Source: Streptomyces niveus (GTDB lineage: Bacteria > Actinomycetota > Actinomycetes > Streptomycetales > Streptomycetaceae). Taken from it: a stretch of DNA of 42,892 nt. The DNA lies in assembly GCF_001723055.1 (NCBI RefSeq), contig NZ_MDCR01000287.1, positions 1 through 42,892 of the forward strand, read 5' to 3'. Shown here in pieces: positions 7,714-15,398 of the stretch. Positions within the stretch are counted from its first letter, which is position 1, and each line of letters starts with the position of its first letter. The position numbers and the translations under genes are program-made. The notes beneath the pieces were generated by a model, which saw nothing but the letters and a program-made list of their open reading frames with translations, was not told the origin of the DNA and ran no database searches.

Positions 7714-8693
7714 TCACGCCGCGTCCCCCCGCCTCGCCGCGACCGCGCGCCGCGTGTCCTCGGCGGTCAGGTCCGCGTTGATCGCGGCTCCCGCCCGCAG
7801 CCCCGCCACCGCGGACCCGATCACGGTCTCCGCCGGATCGGCGACGTTGCCCGCCGCCCACACCCCCGGTACCGATGTCGCGCCGGCCGGGTCGGTGGGG
7901 ACATGGCTGCCGACCACCTGACCCGCCATCTCCCGGTCGACCGCCGGCGCCCCCAGGTCCGCGAGGAGGCCCCCACGCGCCGTGAACAGCGGCGCCACCA
8001 CCACCGCGCTGACGGGAATCACCCGCCCGCCGGCCAGCGTGACGCCGGTCAGCCGGTCGGCCGTCACCTCCAGGGCGGCGACCTCCCCGTCCACGACCGC
8101 GATGTCACGCGCGGCGAGCTGCTCGTACTGCTCGTCGTCGAAGTCGGGCGCGGTGTGGCGGAACAGCGTCACGTCATCGCTCCACTGCCGCCACATCTGC
8201 GCCTGGTGCACCGCGAGCGGCCCGGTCGCCAGAACGCCGATGGGCCTGTCGCGCACCTCCCAGCCGTGGCAGTACGGGCAGTGCAGCACCTCGCGCCCGA
8301 AGCGCTCGGCGACACCGGGGACGGGCGGCAGTTCGTCGACGAGGCCCGTCGTCACCAGCAGTCTGCTCGCCGTCACCTCGGCCACGGCCGCGCCCTCTTC
8401 GAGTACGACGCGGAATCCGTCGGCCGCCGGGCCCTTGACCGTCGCCACCCGGCCGGCCATGAACTCGCCCCCGTAGCCCGCCACTTCCTCACGTCCCACG
8501 GCGAGCAGTTCGCCGGGCGCGATGCCCTCACGGCCCAGGTAGTTGTGGACATGGGACGCCGGGGCGTTGCGCGGCTCACCGGCGTCGATCACCAGCACCG
8601 AGCGGCGCGCCCGCGCGAGGGCAGCGCCGCGCTCAGCCCGGCGGGCCCGCCGCCGATCACGACGACATCGAAATCCACCTTGTGTGTCTTCAT
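7714..8693 (-). pseudogene. NAD(P)/FAD-dependent oxidoreductase (thioredoxin-reductase-like), frameshifted
   Basis: The gene starts at the ATG 8693 (MKTHKVDFDVVVIGGGPAGLSAAL) after a GGAGG site, showing the FAD-binding GGGPAG motif. The frame then breaks: near 8621 the remaining roughly 300 residues continue in another frame as ALARARRSVLVIDAGEPRNAP. A single missing base (CTG-CCC instead of CTG-GCC-C) explains it. With one base added, the protein is about 326 residues, the normal family length. It contains CPYCHGWEV (where thioredoxin reductases have CATCDG-type redox cysteines) and a C-terminal VWAAGNVADP FAD motif. Either a true null allele or a sequencing error is possible. The downstream methyltransferase and divergent regulator are intact, which slightly favours an error or a recent mutation. 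Confidence 0.8.
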
Positions 8694-8745
8694 GCGAAGC
8701 ACCTCCATCTGCGACTGCTGGAGATGGTCCGTCCCCGCCGCGCGG

Positions 8746-8773
8746 TTGACAAAAATACTTGCCGAGGTGGCAA
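8746..8773 (+). promoter_or_regulatory. Promoter/operator of the XRE-cupin regulator and divergent oxidoreductase
   Basis: A consensus -35 TTGACA (8746-8751) reads toward the XRE gene; its -10 is weak. Directly after it lies the perfect inverted repeat TTGCC-GAGGT-GGCAA (8759-8773), only 8 bases before the XRE ATG at 8782. This is the natural operator candidate for autoregulation and control of the leftward gene. Confidence 0.6.
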
Positions 8774-8781
8774 ATGGAACC

Positions 8782-9372
8782 ATGGCTGATGACGACTTCT
8801 CGACCGTCCTGAAGGGTGTGGGACCACGCCTGCGCGCCCTGCGCCGTGATCGCGGTACGACACTGGCCCTGCTGAGCGAGTCGACCGGGATCTCGGTGAG
8901 CACGCTGTCGCGACTGGAGTCGGGGGGACGCAAACCGACGCTGGAACTGCTCCTGCCGCTCGCCAAGGCGTACGGCGTGCAACTCGACGAACTGGTGGAC
9001 GCGCCCCCGACCGGCGACCCCCGCGTCCATCTGCGGTCCTTCTCGCGCTACGGCATGACCTTCGTCCCGCTGACCCGCCACCTCGGCGGACTCCAGGCGT
9101 ACAAGCAGATCATGCCGGCCGGCCCGCTGCAGACCGGCGAATTGGAACAGCGCACGCACGAGGGCTACGAATGGCTCTACATCCTGGCCGGCCGGCTCCG
9201 GCTGCGCCTCGGTGAGCACGACCTGGTGCTCGGCGCCGGGGAGGCCGCCGAGTTCGACACGCGCACCCCGCACGGGTGGGGCAGAGCGGGCACGGAAGCG
9301 GTGGAGTTCCTCACGATCTTCGGTCGGCAGGGGGAGAAGATGCACGTACGCGCCCGGCCCACCGAGAAGTGA
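8782..9372 (+). CDS. XRE family regulator with C-terminal cupin domain
   Basis: A 196-residue HTH-cupin regulator. The XRE HTH (about residues 10-68) includes TLALLSESTGISVSTLSRLESGGRKPTL-type residues (key part TGISVSTLSRLE). The cupin barrel (about 110-185) contains EWLYILAGRLRLRLGEHDL and the FDTRTPHGW segment. The ATG follows an AAATGGAACC leader, so the transcript may be short-leadered. It diverges from an FAD oxidoreductase-methyltransferase operon, a common arrangement in Streptomyces where the cupin senses a small ligand. The ligand is unknown. Confidence 0.92.
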   Translation: MADDDFSTVLKGVGPRLRALRRDRGTTLALLSESTGISVSTLSRLESGGRKPTLELLLPLAKAYGVQLDELVDAPPTGDPRVHLRSFSRYGMTFVPLTRHLGGLQAYKQIMPAGPLQTGELEQRTHEGYEWLYILAGRLRLRLGEHDLVLGAGEAAEFDTRTPHGWGRAGTEAVEFLTIFGRQGEKMHVRARPTEK

Positions 9373-9455
9373 ACAGCGCCCGGAGCCGACCCGGCCGCAG
9401 GGGGAAGGGCTGTTCCGGGCCAAACGGCGGGCGCCGCAGGCCGGCTGACGCCGGA

Positions 9456-10115
9456 TCAGTCCTTCGCGGGCGCGATCGACGCCAGCAGGGACAGCACCAC
9501 GCGCTCCGTCGACGCGGCCATGTCCACCGACTCCGGCGACAGCAACCACTGCACCTGGAGCCCGTCCATCACCGCGATGATCGCGTTCGCCACGTTCTCG
9601 ACGTCCAAGTCCTCGCGCGCCTCGCCCAGTTCGGCCGCCTCCCGCAGCGCGTCGACCACGAAGGCCCGCAGCCCCGTGTACCGGTTGCGGAAGTACTCCT
9701 GCGCGGGGTGGCTGTCGGTGACGCTCTCGGCCGAGAGCACCGCGTAGAGCCGTACGATGCCCTCCCGCTCGGAGTTGCGGCGCGAGGTGTCGATCAGATG
9801 CCGCAGGAAGGCGAGTCCGCGCGGGCGGTCGGGGCCGAGCTGTTCTATGTCGGTCTGGTCCCGTAGTTCGAGCACGCTCGTGAGCAGCAGTTCCTTGGAC
9901 CGGAAGTAGTGCAGCACGCCCGCCTGCGTGAGACCCGCGCGGTCCGCGATCTCCGCCAGTGACGCGTTGTTGTAGCCGCGCGCGGCGAACGTCTCCATGG
10001 CGATCCGCAGGATTTCCTCCCGCCGCTGCCGTGCCCCCGGACTGCGCGGTGTACGCGGCCTGGCAGGCCGCCCGGCCGTCGCGCCGCCCCGTTCCCCCGC
10101 TCGTCTGTTGCTCAC
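9456..10115 (-). CDS. TetR/AcrR family regulator
   Basis: A 219-residue TetR regulator. The DNA-binding domain (about residues 22-70) reads EEILRIAMETFAARGYNNAS then LAEIADRAGLTQAGVLHYFR, a canonical TetR helix-turn-helix. The variable ligand domain follows, with no diagnostic motif. The GTG start at 10115 (VSNRRAGERGG) is chosen as the most upstream plausible start; the Arg/Pro-rich lead of about 25 residues is probably disordered. A perfect 20-bp palindrome lies 99 bp upstream in the region shared with the divergent GH30 gene, making that gene the likely target. Confidence 0.9.
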   Translation of the reverse strand: MSNRRAGERGGATAGRPARPRTPRSPGARQRREEILRIAMETFAARGYNNASLAEIADRAGLTQAGVLHYFRSKELLLTSVLELRDQTDIEQLGPDRPRGLAFLRHLIDTSRRNSEREGIVRLYAVLSAESVTDSHPAQEYFRNRYTGLRAFVVDALREAAELGEAREDLDVENVANAIIAVMDGLQVQWLLSPESVDMAASTERVVLSLLASIAPAKD

Positions 10116-10213
10116 CGGGCGCAGTCTACGGCGCCGCGGATCACACCCAGGGTCCGCGCCCAACGCCCGTGCGGGCCAAGGAACTTCCGTCTGGAACAAG
10201 TTCGGCGCAACGA

Positions 10214-10233
10214 CTTACTAAGTACTTAGTAAG
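10214..10233. promoter_or_regulatory. 20-bp perfect palindrome, probable TetR operator
   Basis: CTTACTAAGTACTTAGTAAG is a perfect inverted repeat in the 215-bp divergent region between the TetR gene (start 10115) and the GH30 gene (start 10331). It is AT-rich in a strongly GC-rich background. Size and position fit a TetR dimer-pair operator controlling both directions. Nothing else in 10116-10330 was recognised. Confidence 0.85.
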
Positions 10234-10330
10234 CATGCTTTCATGTCGCCGACGCGCCACCCGGCCACGGCACGGGACGCCCCGGGCCGCAGGCGATTCG
10301 TTGGACACGAACCGGCAGGAGCCCCCACAT

Positions 10331-12241
10331 ATGCGAAGAGCCCCGCACACCCTGCAAAAAACCGTCGTTCGCAAAGCCGTCGTCGCGCTCAGCGTGCTCA
10401 CGCTGGGCGGCAGCCTCGGACTCACGGCGTCCGGTACGGCGCAGGCCGCCGATCCCACCGCCCAGGTGTGGATCTCCACGGCCGACGGAAGCCGCAAGCT
10501 GGCATCGGACGGCCAGATCACCTTCAACTCCACTCCGCAGGCCATCGACATCAACGTCAACCCGGCCCAGCGCGAACAGCAGTTCACCGGCGCGGGCGCC
10601 TCGGTGACCGGCGCGGCCGGACATCTGATCAACCAGCTGCCCGCGGCGCAGAAGAACGCCCTGATGACCTCGCTCTTCTCCGCGCAGGGCGACGGCATCG
10701 GCATCAACTACCTGCGCCAGCCGCTCGGCGGCACCGACTTCAACCAGGGTGCCGCCTACACCTACGAGGACAACCAGGGCGACTTCAACCTCGGCCGTGA
10801 CCACGAGGCGATCATCCCCGTCCTCAAGCAGGCCGTGTCGATCAACCCCGGCATCCGCTTCATGGGCAGCCCCTGGACACCGCCCGCGTGGATGAAGACC
10901 AACAACAGCCTCAACGGCGGCAGTCTGCGCACCGACCGCTACCAGAACTACGCCGACTACCTGGTGAAGGCGATCCAGGGCTACCAGCAGCAGGGTCTCA
11001 AACTCACCGACCTGACGGTGCAGAACGAGCCCGAGTTCGCGACGAGTTACCCCTCCATGAGCATGACCGCCAGTGAGCAGGCCGCGTTCTTCAAGGTGCT
11101 CGACCGCACCCTGACGGCGGCGAACCTGCCCACCAACCTCCTTGCCTACGACCACAACTGGGACCACCCGAACTACCCGCTCCAGGTCTTCGCCGAGACG
11201 CCGGGCATGAACCGCGTGATCGGCGCGGCGTTCCACTGCTACGGCGGCCAGCCCACCAGCCAGTCCCAGATCAGGCAGGCCGGCAAGCGCGTCTTCTTCA
11301 CGGAGTGCTCGGGCACCGACAGCGACAACCCGGCCAGCACCTTCGCCGACACGCTGAAGTGGCACGCCGAGAACCTGGTCGTGGCCAACATGCGCAACGG
11401 CGGCGAGACCACGGTCATGTGGAACCTCGCCCTGAACCAGAACGGCGGCCCCCACCAGGGCCACTGCACCACCCGCTGCAACGGCGTGGTCGAGATCAAC
11501 GGCAACACGGTCACGCGCAACGCCGAGTACTACGTCCTCGGGCATCTGACCAAGTTCGTCAAGCCCGGCGCCACCCGCATCGGCTCCACCAGCCAGGGCG
11601 CGGGCGGCGTGCAGAACGTCGTCTGGCACAACCCGGACGGCAGCAAGGCGGCGTACGTCGTGAACGGCGCGGGCGCGGCCCGGACCTTCTCCGTCACGGA
11701 CGCCGGGCGCTCCGCCACGTACACGCTGCCGGCGGGCGCCGTCGCCACCCTCGTATGGACCGGCGCCGACACCGGCAACCCGGGCGACGGCTCCATCGAC
11801 CCGGCGAAGTGGTACCAGGTCGTCAACAGCGGCAGCAACGCGTGCCTCGACGCGACCGGTTGGGGTACGGCGGACGGCACCGGTCTCCAGCAGTGGGCCT
11901 GCTCCGTCCCCGCCGCGAACAACCAGACCTGGCAGTTCAGGCCCACCAGCAACGGCTACCACCAGGTCGTCAACCGGCACGCCGGCAAGGTGTGGGACAT
12001 CGACGGGGGAGCGGGTGCCACCGCCGACGGGGCCCGCGCGCACCTGTGGAGCTACACCGGTGCGACCAACCAGCAGTGGCAACCGCAGCGCATCGGCACC
12101 ACCGACCGCTACCGGTTCGCCGCCCGGCACAGCAACAAGTGCCTGACGGTGAGCGGCGGTACGGGGAACGGGGCCACGCTGACGCAGCAGCCCTGCACGG
12201 AGGCGGCCAACCAGACCTTCCGTCTGACGGCGCAGCCGTAG
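10331..12241 (+). CDS. Secreted GH30 glycoside hydrolase with ricin-type lectin domain
   Basis: A 636-residue secreted enzyme. The signal peptide (about residues 1-38) ends AQA-AD. The GH30 (beta/alpha)8 domain runs to about residue 400 with the acid/base Glu233 in VQNEPEF and the nucleophile Glu325 in FFTECSG; the characteristic segment GSPWTPPAWMK is present. A beta-sandwich side domain follows (to about 475). A C-terminal ricin-B/CBM13 lectin domain (about 490-636) carries QxW repeats (LQQWAC, NQTWQF, NQQWQP). The ATG follows AGGAG. GH30 members cleave glucosylceramide, beta-1,6-glucan or xylan; overall layout resembles the beta-1,6-glucanase/glucocerebrosidase subgroups, but the exact substrate is uncertain. 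The lectin module would hold it on polysaccharide. It is opposite a TetR gene and ends in a strong hairpin. Confidence 0.92.
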   Translation: MRRAPHTLQKTVVRKAVVALSVLTLGGSLGLTASGTAQAADPTAQVWISTADGSRKLASDGQITFNSTPQAIDINVNPAQREQQFTGAGASVTGAAGHLINQLPAAQKNALMTSLFSAQGDGIGINYLRQPLGGTDFNQGAAYTYEDNQGDFNLGRDHEAIIPVLKQAVSINPGIRFMGSPWTPPAWMKTNNSLNGGSLRTDRYQNYADYLVKAIQGYQQQGLKLTDLTVQNEPEFATSYPSMSMTASEQAAFFKVLDRTLTAANLPTNLLAYDHNWDHPNYPLQVFAETPGMNRVIGAAFHCYGGQPTSQSQIRQAGKRVFFTECSGTDSDNPASTFADTLKWHAENLVVANMRNGGETTVMWNLALNQNGGPHQGHCTTRCNGVVEINGNTVTRNAEYYVLGHLTKFVKPGATRIGSTSQGAGGVQNVVWHNPDGSKAAYVVNGAGAARTFSVTDAGRSATYTLPAGAVATLVWTGADTGNPGDGSIDPAKWYQVVNSGSNACLDATGWGTADGTGLQQWACSVPAANNQTWQFRPTSNGYHQVVNRHAGKVWDIDGGAGATADGARAHLWSYTGATNQQWQPQRIGTTDRYRFAARHSNKCLTVSGGTGNGATLTQQPCTEAANQTFRLTAQP

Positions 12242-12255
12242 CCCCACGCCCCACT

Positions 12256-12304
12256 GCCGCCACCCGGGCACCGGCTCGTACCACGCCGGCGCCCGGGTGG
12301 CGGC
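12256..12304 (+). terminator. Terminator after the GH30 gene
   Basis: Two 20-bp arms (12256-12275 and 12285-12304) pair with a single A-C mismatch around a 9-base loop. It starts 15 bases after the GH30 stop and separates it from the next gene, so 12242-12414 holds this hairpin and the leader of the tautomerase gene. Confidence 0.8.
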
Positions 12305-12414
12305 GGGACCGGGCACGGCACCGTGTGCGGGGTGATCCGTTCGGTGGCAGATTTGGCGCCAGAGGCCCGAAAGGGTCCGACTGGTTCGCCGGAGCCTCCA
12401 GGAGAGGACCACCC

Positions 12415-13257
12415 ATGCCGTTCGTCGAGATCTCACTGGCCCGCGGCAAGTCCGCCGAGCACCTGGAAGCCGTCTCCCGGGCGGTGCGCGAGGCCCTGGT
12501 CGCCGAGCTGAAGGCGGATCCGGAGGACGTCTTCCAGCTCATCCACCAGCACGATCCGCACGAGAGGGTGTTCAGCCGCACCTTCCGGGGCGGTTCGCGC
12601 TCCGACGGCTGGACCGTCTTCAGGATCACCGACACCGCCGACCGTGGAACCGGGGTCAGGCGAAGGCTGTGCGAGACCCTGGTCCGGTTGCTGCGGGAGA
12701 GGCCGGGCGTCGAGCCGGCCGATGTGTCGGTGCTGATCACCGTGGTCCCGCCGGACGGTTTCTCGTTCGCCGGCGGCGTGCTCGGCAGCGACGCCCAGGC
12801 CGCCGGGGACCTGGAAGCGGCGCGGGACAAGTCGGCCGCCCGCACGGCCTACACCAAGGCGGAGATGGCCTACGCGCTCTCCGGACTCTTCGAGCGCCGC
12901 GACCTCGACCTGATTCTGCCGATGCTCCGCGACGACTTTCTGCTCAGCGTGCCCACGTCTCTCCCGTACGGCGGCGAGTTCACCGGCCCCGAGGCCTTCA
13001 GGGGTTTCTTCTCGGGTGTGCCCGGCGGCGCGGAGGTCTGGGAGTCCTTCTCCTCCGGCGTGGACCAGGTCCTCGAAGGCGACGATCACTTCACCGTGCA
13101 ACTGACGAACACCGCCGTGCCGAAGGCGACGGGCAAGACGCTGGTCTTCCACAACCTCTGGCTGTTCGAGACGGCCGACGGCAGGCTCGTCAGCGGCCAG
13201 CTCTACGCCGACACCGCCGTCGTCACCACCACCGCCCCGGCGGGCAAGGGGTCCTGA
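12415..13257 (+). CDS. Tautomerase-like / SnoaL-like (NTF2 fold) fusion protein
   Basis: A 280-residue two-domain protein. Residues 1-120 look like a 4-oxalocrotonate-tautomerase relative: Pro1 after the initiator Met (MPFVEISLARGK), a helix with EHLEAVSRAVREALV, and DVSVLITVVPPDGFSFAGG at the end. Residues about 145-270 look like a SnoaL/NTF2 domain: AEMAYALSGLFERRDLDLIL, then PYGGEFTGPEAFRGFF and HNLWLFETADGRLVSGQLY. Both are small-molecule enzyme folds, and fusing them is unusual. The ATG has GGAGAGGA upstream. The gene stands alone between the GH30 terminator and a convergent toxin-antitoxin pair. The domain calls rest on motif recognition; the reaction is unknown. Confidence 0.75.
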   Translation: MPFVEISLARGKSAEHLEAVSRAVREALVAELKADPEDVFQLIHQHDPHERVFSRTFRGGSRSDGWTVFRITDTADRGTGVRRRLCETLVRLLRERPGVEPADVSVLITVVPPDGFSFAGGVLGSDAQAAGDLEAARDKSAARTAYTKAEMAYALSGLFERRDLDLILPMLRDDFLLSVPTSLPYGGEFTGPEAFRGFFSGVPGGAEVWESFSSGVDQVLEGDDHFTVQLTNTAVPKATGKTLVFHNLWLFETADGRLVSGQLYADTAVVTTTAPAGKGS

Positions 13258-13269
13258 CACCCCGAGGGG

Positions 13270-13566
13270 TCAGAGGTCGAGCACCGCGCGCAGAGCCTGG
13301 CTGACGCGCTCCATCACCGCCGTGTCGACAGGCCCGAGCAGCTTCGCGCCGTCGAAGCGCGTGACCCTCAACTGCTGGAGGTTGACCGCCACGGCCGTGG
13401 AGGGCAGCGGGTCGTCGATCACCACGGACATCGCCGTGTCGGGGTAGCGCCCGGCGTCGTGGAGGACGACGGTCAGCACCGCGCCGTACGCCTCCTCCAG
13501 ACCGTCCAGCGAGACGATCAGGACATTGCGCCCGTCGCCGAGCGCCCAGATCTCACCACGTTTCAC
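13270..13566 (-). CDS. MazF/PemK-like toxin (type II toxin-antitoxin endoribonuclease)
   Basis: A 98-residue protein of the MazF/PemK size and shape. It opens with VKRGEIWALGDGRNVLIVS (the RGEIW start is diagnostic) and continues with AVLTVVLHD and a C-terminal segment VMERVSQALRAVL like the last helix of MazF. MazF proteins cut mRNA at short motifs. The GTG start at 13566 overlaps the antitoxin stop as GTGA, so toxin translation is coupled to and follows the antitoxin. The protein is slightly divergent, lacking the usual GxEQxKxRP string after the lead strand, so catalytic activity is not assured. Confidence 0.75.
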   Translation of the reverse strand: MKRGEIWALGDGRNVLIVSLDGLEEAYGAVLTVVLHDAGRYPDTAMSVVIDDPLPSTAVAVNLQQLRVTRFDGAKLLGPVDTAVMERVSQALRAVLDL

Positions 13567-13754
13567 AGGGTGTCGCCCTCGCCGCCCAGGTCGTCGCCGA
13601 GCCCCAGCGACGCGAGCCGACGGGCGGAGTCGAGCACGGCCTGCCGCTGGGCGGCGCGCACGATGTAGGCGTTGAGGGACAGCCCGGCGGCTGCCGCCCC
13701 CGCCTTGATCGAAGCGTTGATCTCGTCCGGGATACGGAGCGTCATGGCGGTCAT
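13563..13754 (-). CDS. Ribbon-helix-helix antitoxin
   Basis: A 63-residue protein with the ribbon-helix-helix pattern: strand MTLRIPDEI, helix NASIKAGAAAAGLSL, helix NAYIVRAAQRQAVLDSARR, and an acidic tail DDLGGEGDTL of the kind that wraps a MazF partner. The ATG at 13754 is chosen because a TATGGT -10 lies 7 bases before it, suggesting a leaderless transcript; a later ATG (13745) and an earlier one (13766) are in frame. It is directly followed by the toxin with a 4-base overlap. It likely autorepresses the pair through the repeats at 13768-13797. Confidence 0.78.
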   Translation of the reverse strand: MTAMTLRIPDEINASIKAGAAAAGLSLNAYIVRAAQRQAVLDSARRLASLGLGDDLGGEGDTL

Positions 13755-13761
13755 GCGACCG

Positions 13762-13797
13762 ACCATAGCAACCGCACCATGGTTGCACCATGTGGTG
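13762..13797 (-). promoter_or_regulatory. Toxin-antitoxin promoter and operator
   Basis: On the minus strand a TATGGT -10 (13767-13762) lies 7 bases before the antitoxin ATG. Immediately upstream are the inverted repeat GCAACC-N7-GGTTGC (13768-13786), a direct repeat of the 8-mer GCACCATG (plus strand, 13774 and 13785) spaced 11 bp apart, and CACCA-TG-TGGTG (13786-13797). Tandem sites one helical turn apart suit cooperative RHH dimers. Confidence 0.65.
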
Positions 13798-13820
13798 TCA
13801 CACATCGAGCGGCCCGGACT

Positions 13821-15251
13821 TCAGGGAGCGGGCGGCAGCGCCGTACACAGCGCCTGGAGCGCCCCGTTGAACGCGTGATCGGGCGGGGCGCCGAAGCCGA
13901 TCACCAGACCCTCGCGCGGCTCCATCGCGCTGTCCGGGTGCCGGAAGGCGCCGAGCCCTTCCAGCGCCAGCCCCAGCCGCCCGGCCGCGCGCACCGTGTC
14001 CCGCTCGGTGCCCGGCGGGAGATCGAGCACCGCGTGCAGTCCCGCGGCGATGCCACCGACCCCGATGTGCGGCGCCCGCTCGGCGAGGACCGCGACGAGC
14101 CGGTCGCGCCGCCGGCGGTAGGTGCGCCGCATGAGACGTACATGCCGGTCGTACGCGCCGCAGGCGAGGAAGTCGGCGAGGGTGAGCTGGTCACCGACCC
14201 CGGTCCACATCTCGCGCACACCCTTCACGGCCAGGACGTCGTCCACAAGAGACTCCGGCAGCGCCAGCCACCCCAGCCGCAACGCGGGGGAGAGGCTCTT
14301 GCTCGTGGAGCCCAGATACACCACCCGGTCCGGATCGAGCCCCTGCACGGCGCCGACCGGCTCCCGGTCGTAGCGGAACTCGCCGTCGTAGTCGTCCTCC
14401 AGCACCACCGCCCCGGTGGCCCGCGCCCAGTCGACGGCCGCCGTCCGCCGCTCGGGACGCAGCGGACCCCCGGTCGGGAACTGGTGGGCGGGCGTGAGCA
14501 GTACGGCCCCGGCGCCGACCGCGCCCAGCTCGGCGGTCCGCGCGCCGTCGGCGTCCACGGTCAGCGGCACGGTGCGCAGCCCGGCGCCGGTGAGCAGCGA
14601 CCGGTGGAAGGCCAGCCCGTACGACTCGACGGCCACCGTGCCCTCCAGCACCTCCCCGAGGATCCGCAGGGCGTGGGCGAAACCGGCGCAGACGACGATC
14701 CGGTGCGGCGCGGTCCGTACACCACGGGCGCGGGCCAGATACTCGGTGAGCGCCGTACGCAGTTCGACCCGGCCCCGGGGGTCGCCGACGCCGAACGCGT
14801 CGCCCGGCGCGTCGTTCAACGCCCGGCGCGCCGACCGCAGCCACGCGGACCGGGGGAACGCGGAGGCGTCCGGCGACGTCGGCATGAAGTCGTACGCCAC
14901 CTGACGCGCCTCGGGAGCGGAACGCCGGGCGCGGTCACCGGCGGCCGGCGCCGGCAGCGGCGTCGCGCGCGAGGCGACGTGGGTGCCCGAACCCTGCCGC
15001 GCCGTGAGCCAGCCCTCGGCGACCAGTTCCGCGTACGCCTCACCCACGGTGTTACGGGCGATGCCCAGATCCACGGCCAGTGTGCGGTACGGCGGCAGCC
15101 GCGTGCCCGGCGCCAGCCGGCCCGACGTGATGGCCTCCCGCAGGGCGAGCATCAACTGCTCCCGGCGCGACCCCCGCCCGCTCAGCTCCAGATGCAGATC
15201 CGTCCCCACGGACGCCTCCGCCTCACCCGAACTGACCCCTCGATCCGCCAT
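13821..15251 (-). CDS. PdxR/MocR-type GntR-aminotransferase transcriptional regulator
   Basis: A 476-residue chimeric regulator. The N-terminal GntR winged helix (about residues 18-90) reads REAITSGRLAPGTRLPPYRT and DLGIARNTVGEAYAELVAEG. A fold-type I aminotransferase-like domain (about 120-470) contains VVLEDDYDGEFRYD and the PLP lysine in YLGSTSKSLSPALRLGW. MocR/PdxR proteins use PLP as a coregulator and often control vitamin B6, GABA or transporter genes. The ATG at 15251 has a poor ribosome site, so the start is provisional. It diverges from an epoxide-hydrolase-like gene, which is an atypical partner and hints at a different role. Confidence 0.9.
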   Translation of the reverse strand: MADRGVSSGEAEASVGTDLHLELSGRGSRREQLMLALREAITSGRLAPGTRLPPYRTLAVDLGIARNTVGEAYAELVAEGWLTARQGSGTHVASRATPLPAPAAGDRARRSAPEARQVAYDFMPTSPDASAFPRSAWLRSARRALNDAPGDAFGVGDPRGRVELRTALTEYLARARGVRTAPHRIVVCAGFAHALRILGEVLEGTVAVESYGLAFHRSLLTGAGLRTVPLTVDADGARTAELGAVGAGAVLLTPAHQFPTGGPLRPERRTAAVDWARATGAVVLEDDYDGEFRYDREPVGAVQGLDPDRVVYLGSTSKSLSPALRLGWLALPESLVDDVLAVKGVREMWTGVGDQLTLADFLACGAYDRHVRLMRRTYRRRRDRLVAVLAERAPHIGVGGIAAGLHAVLDLPPGTERDTVRAAGRLGLALEGLGAFRHPDSAMEPREGLVIGFGAPPDHAFNGALQALCTALPPAP

Positions 15252-15314
15252 GGAAACGCACCCTACGCAAGGTCTGTCCCACGACAGCCGCCGGTCGGCC
15301 CGGCTCGACGTGTT

Positions 15315-15357
15315 TTGCCGACCCGGCAAGTTCTCTTGGTGCGGGCACGGTGCCCGC
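15315..15357. promoter_or_regulatory. Two palindromes in the pdxR-like / hydrolase divergent region
   Basis: TTGCCG-ACC-CGGCAA (15315-15329) and the 17-mer GCGGGCACGGTGCCCGC (15341-15357, perfect 8-1-8) lie in the 147-bp gap between the divergent starts at 15251 and 15399. They are 26 bp apart centre to centre. They are candidate operators for the MocR-type regulator, though MocR sites are often direct repeats, so a second factor is possible. Confidence 0.55.
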
Positions 15358-15398
15358 CGAATCATGGTCAGCGGAAACGATCACCCCGAGGAGGACCC

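Noticed and set aside
8700..9549. Long leftward extension of the FAD oxidoreductase frame to 9549.
   Set aside because: It runs antisense through the XRE-cupin gene. The true N-terminus, with the GGGPAG motif and a ribosome site, is in another frame at 8693.
10241..12436. A 731-codon minus-strand frame opposite the GH30 gene.
   Set aside because: It is the complement of a gene with a signal peptide, both GH30 glutamates and ricin repeats, and shows no domain.
13779..15398. Long plus-strand extension before the epoxide hydrolase.
   Set aside because: It is antisense to the PdxR-type regulator. The hydrolase ATG at 15399 has an excellent ribosome site.
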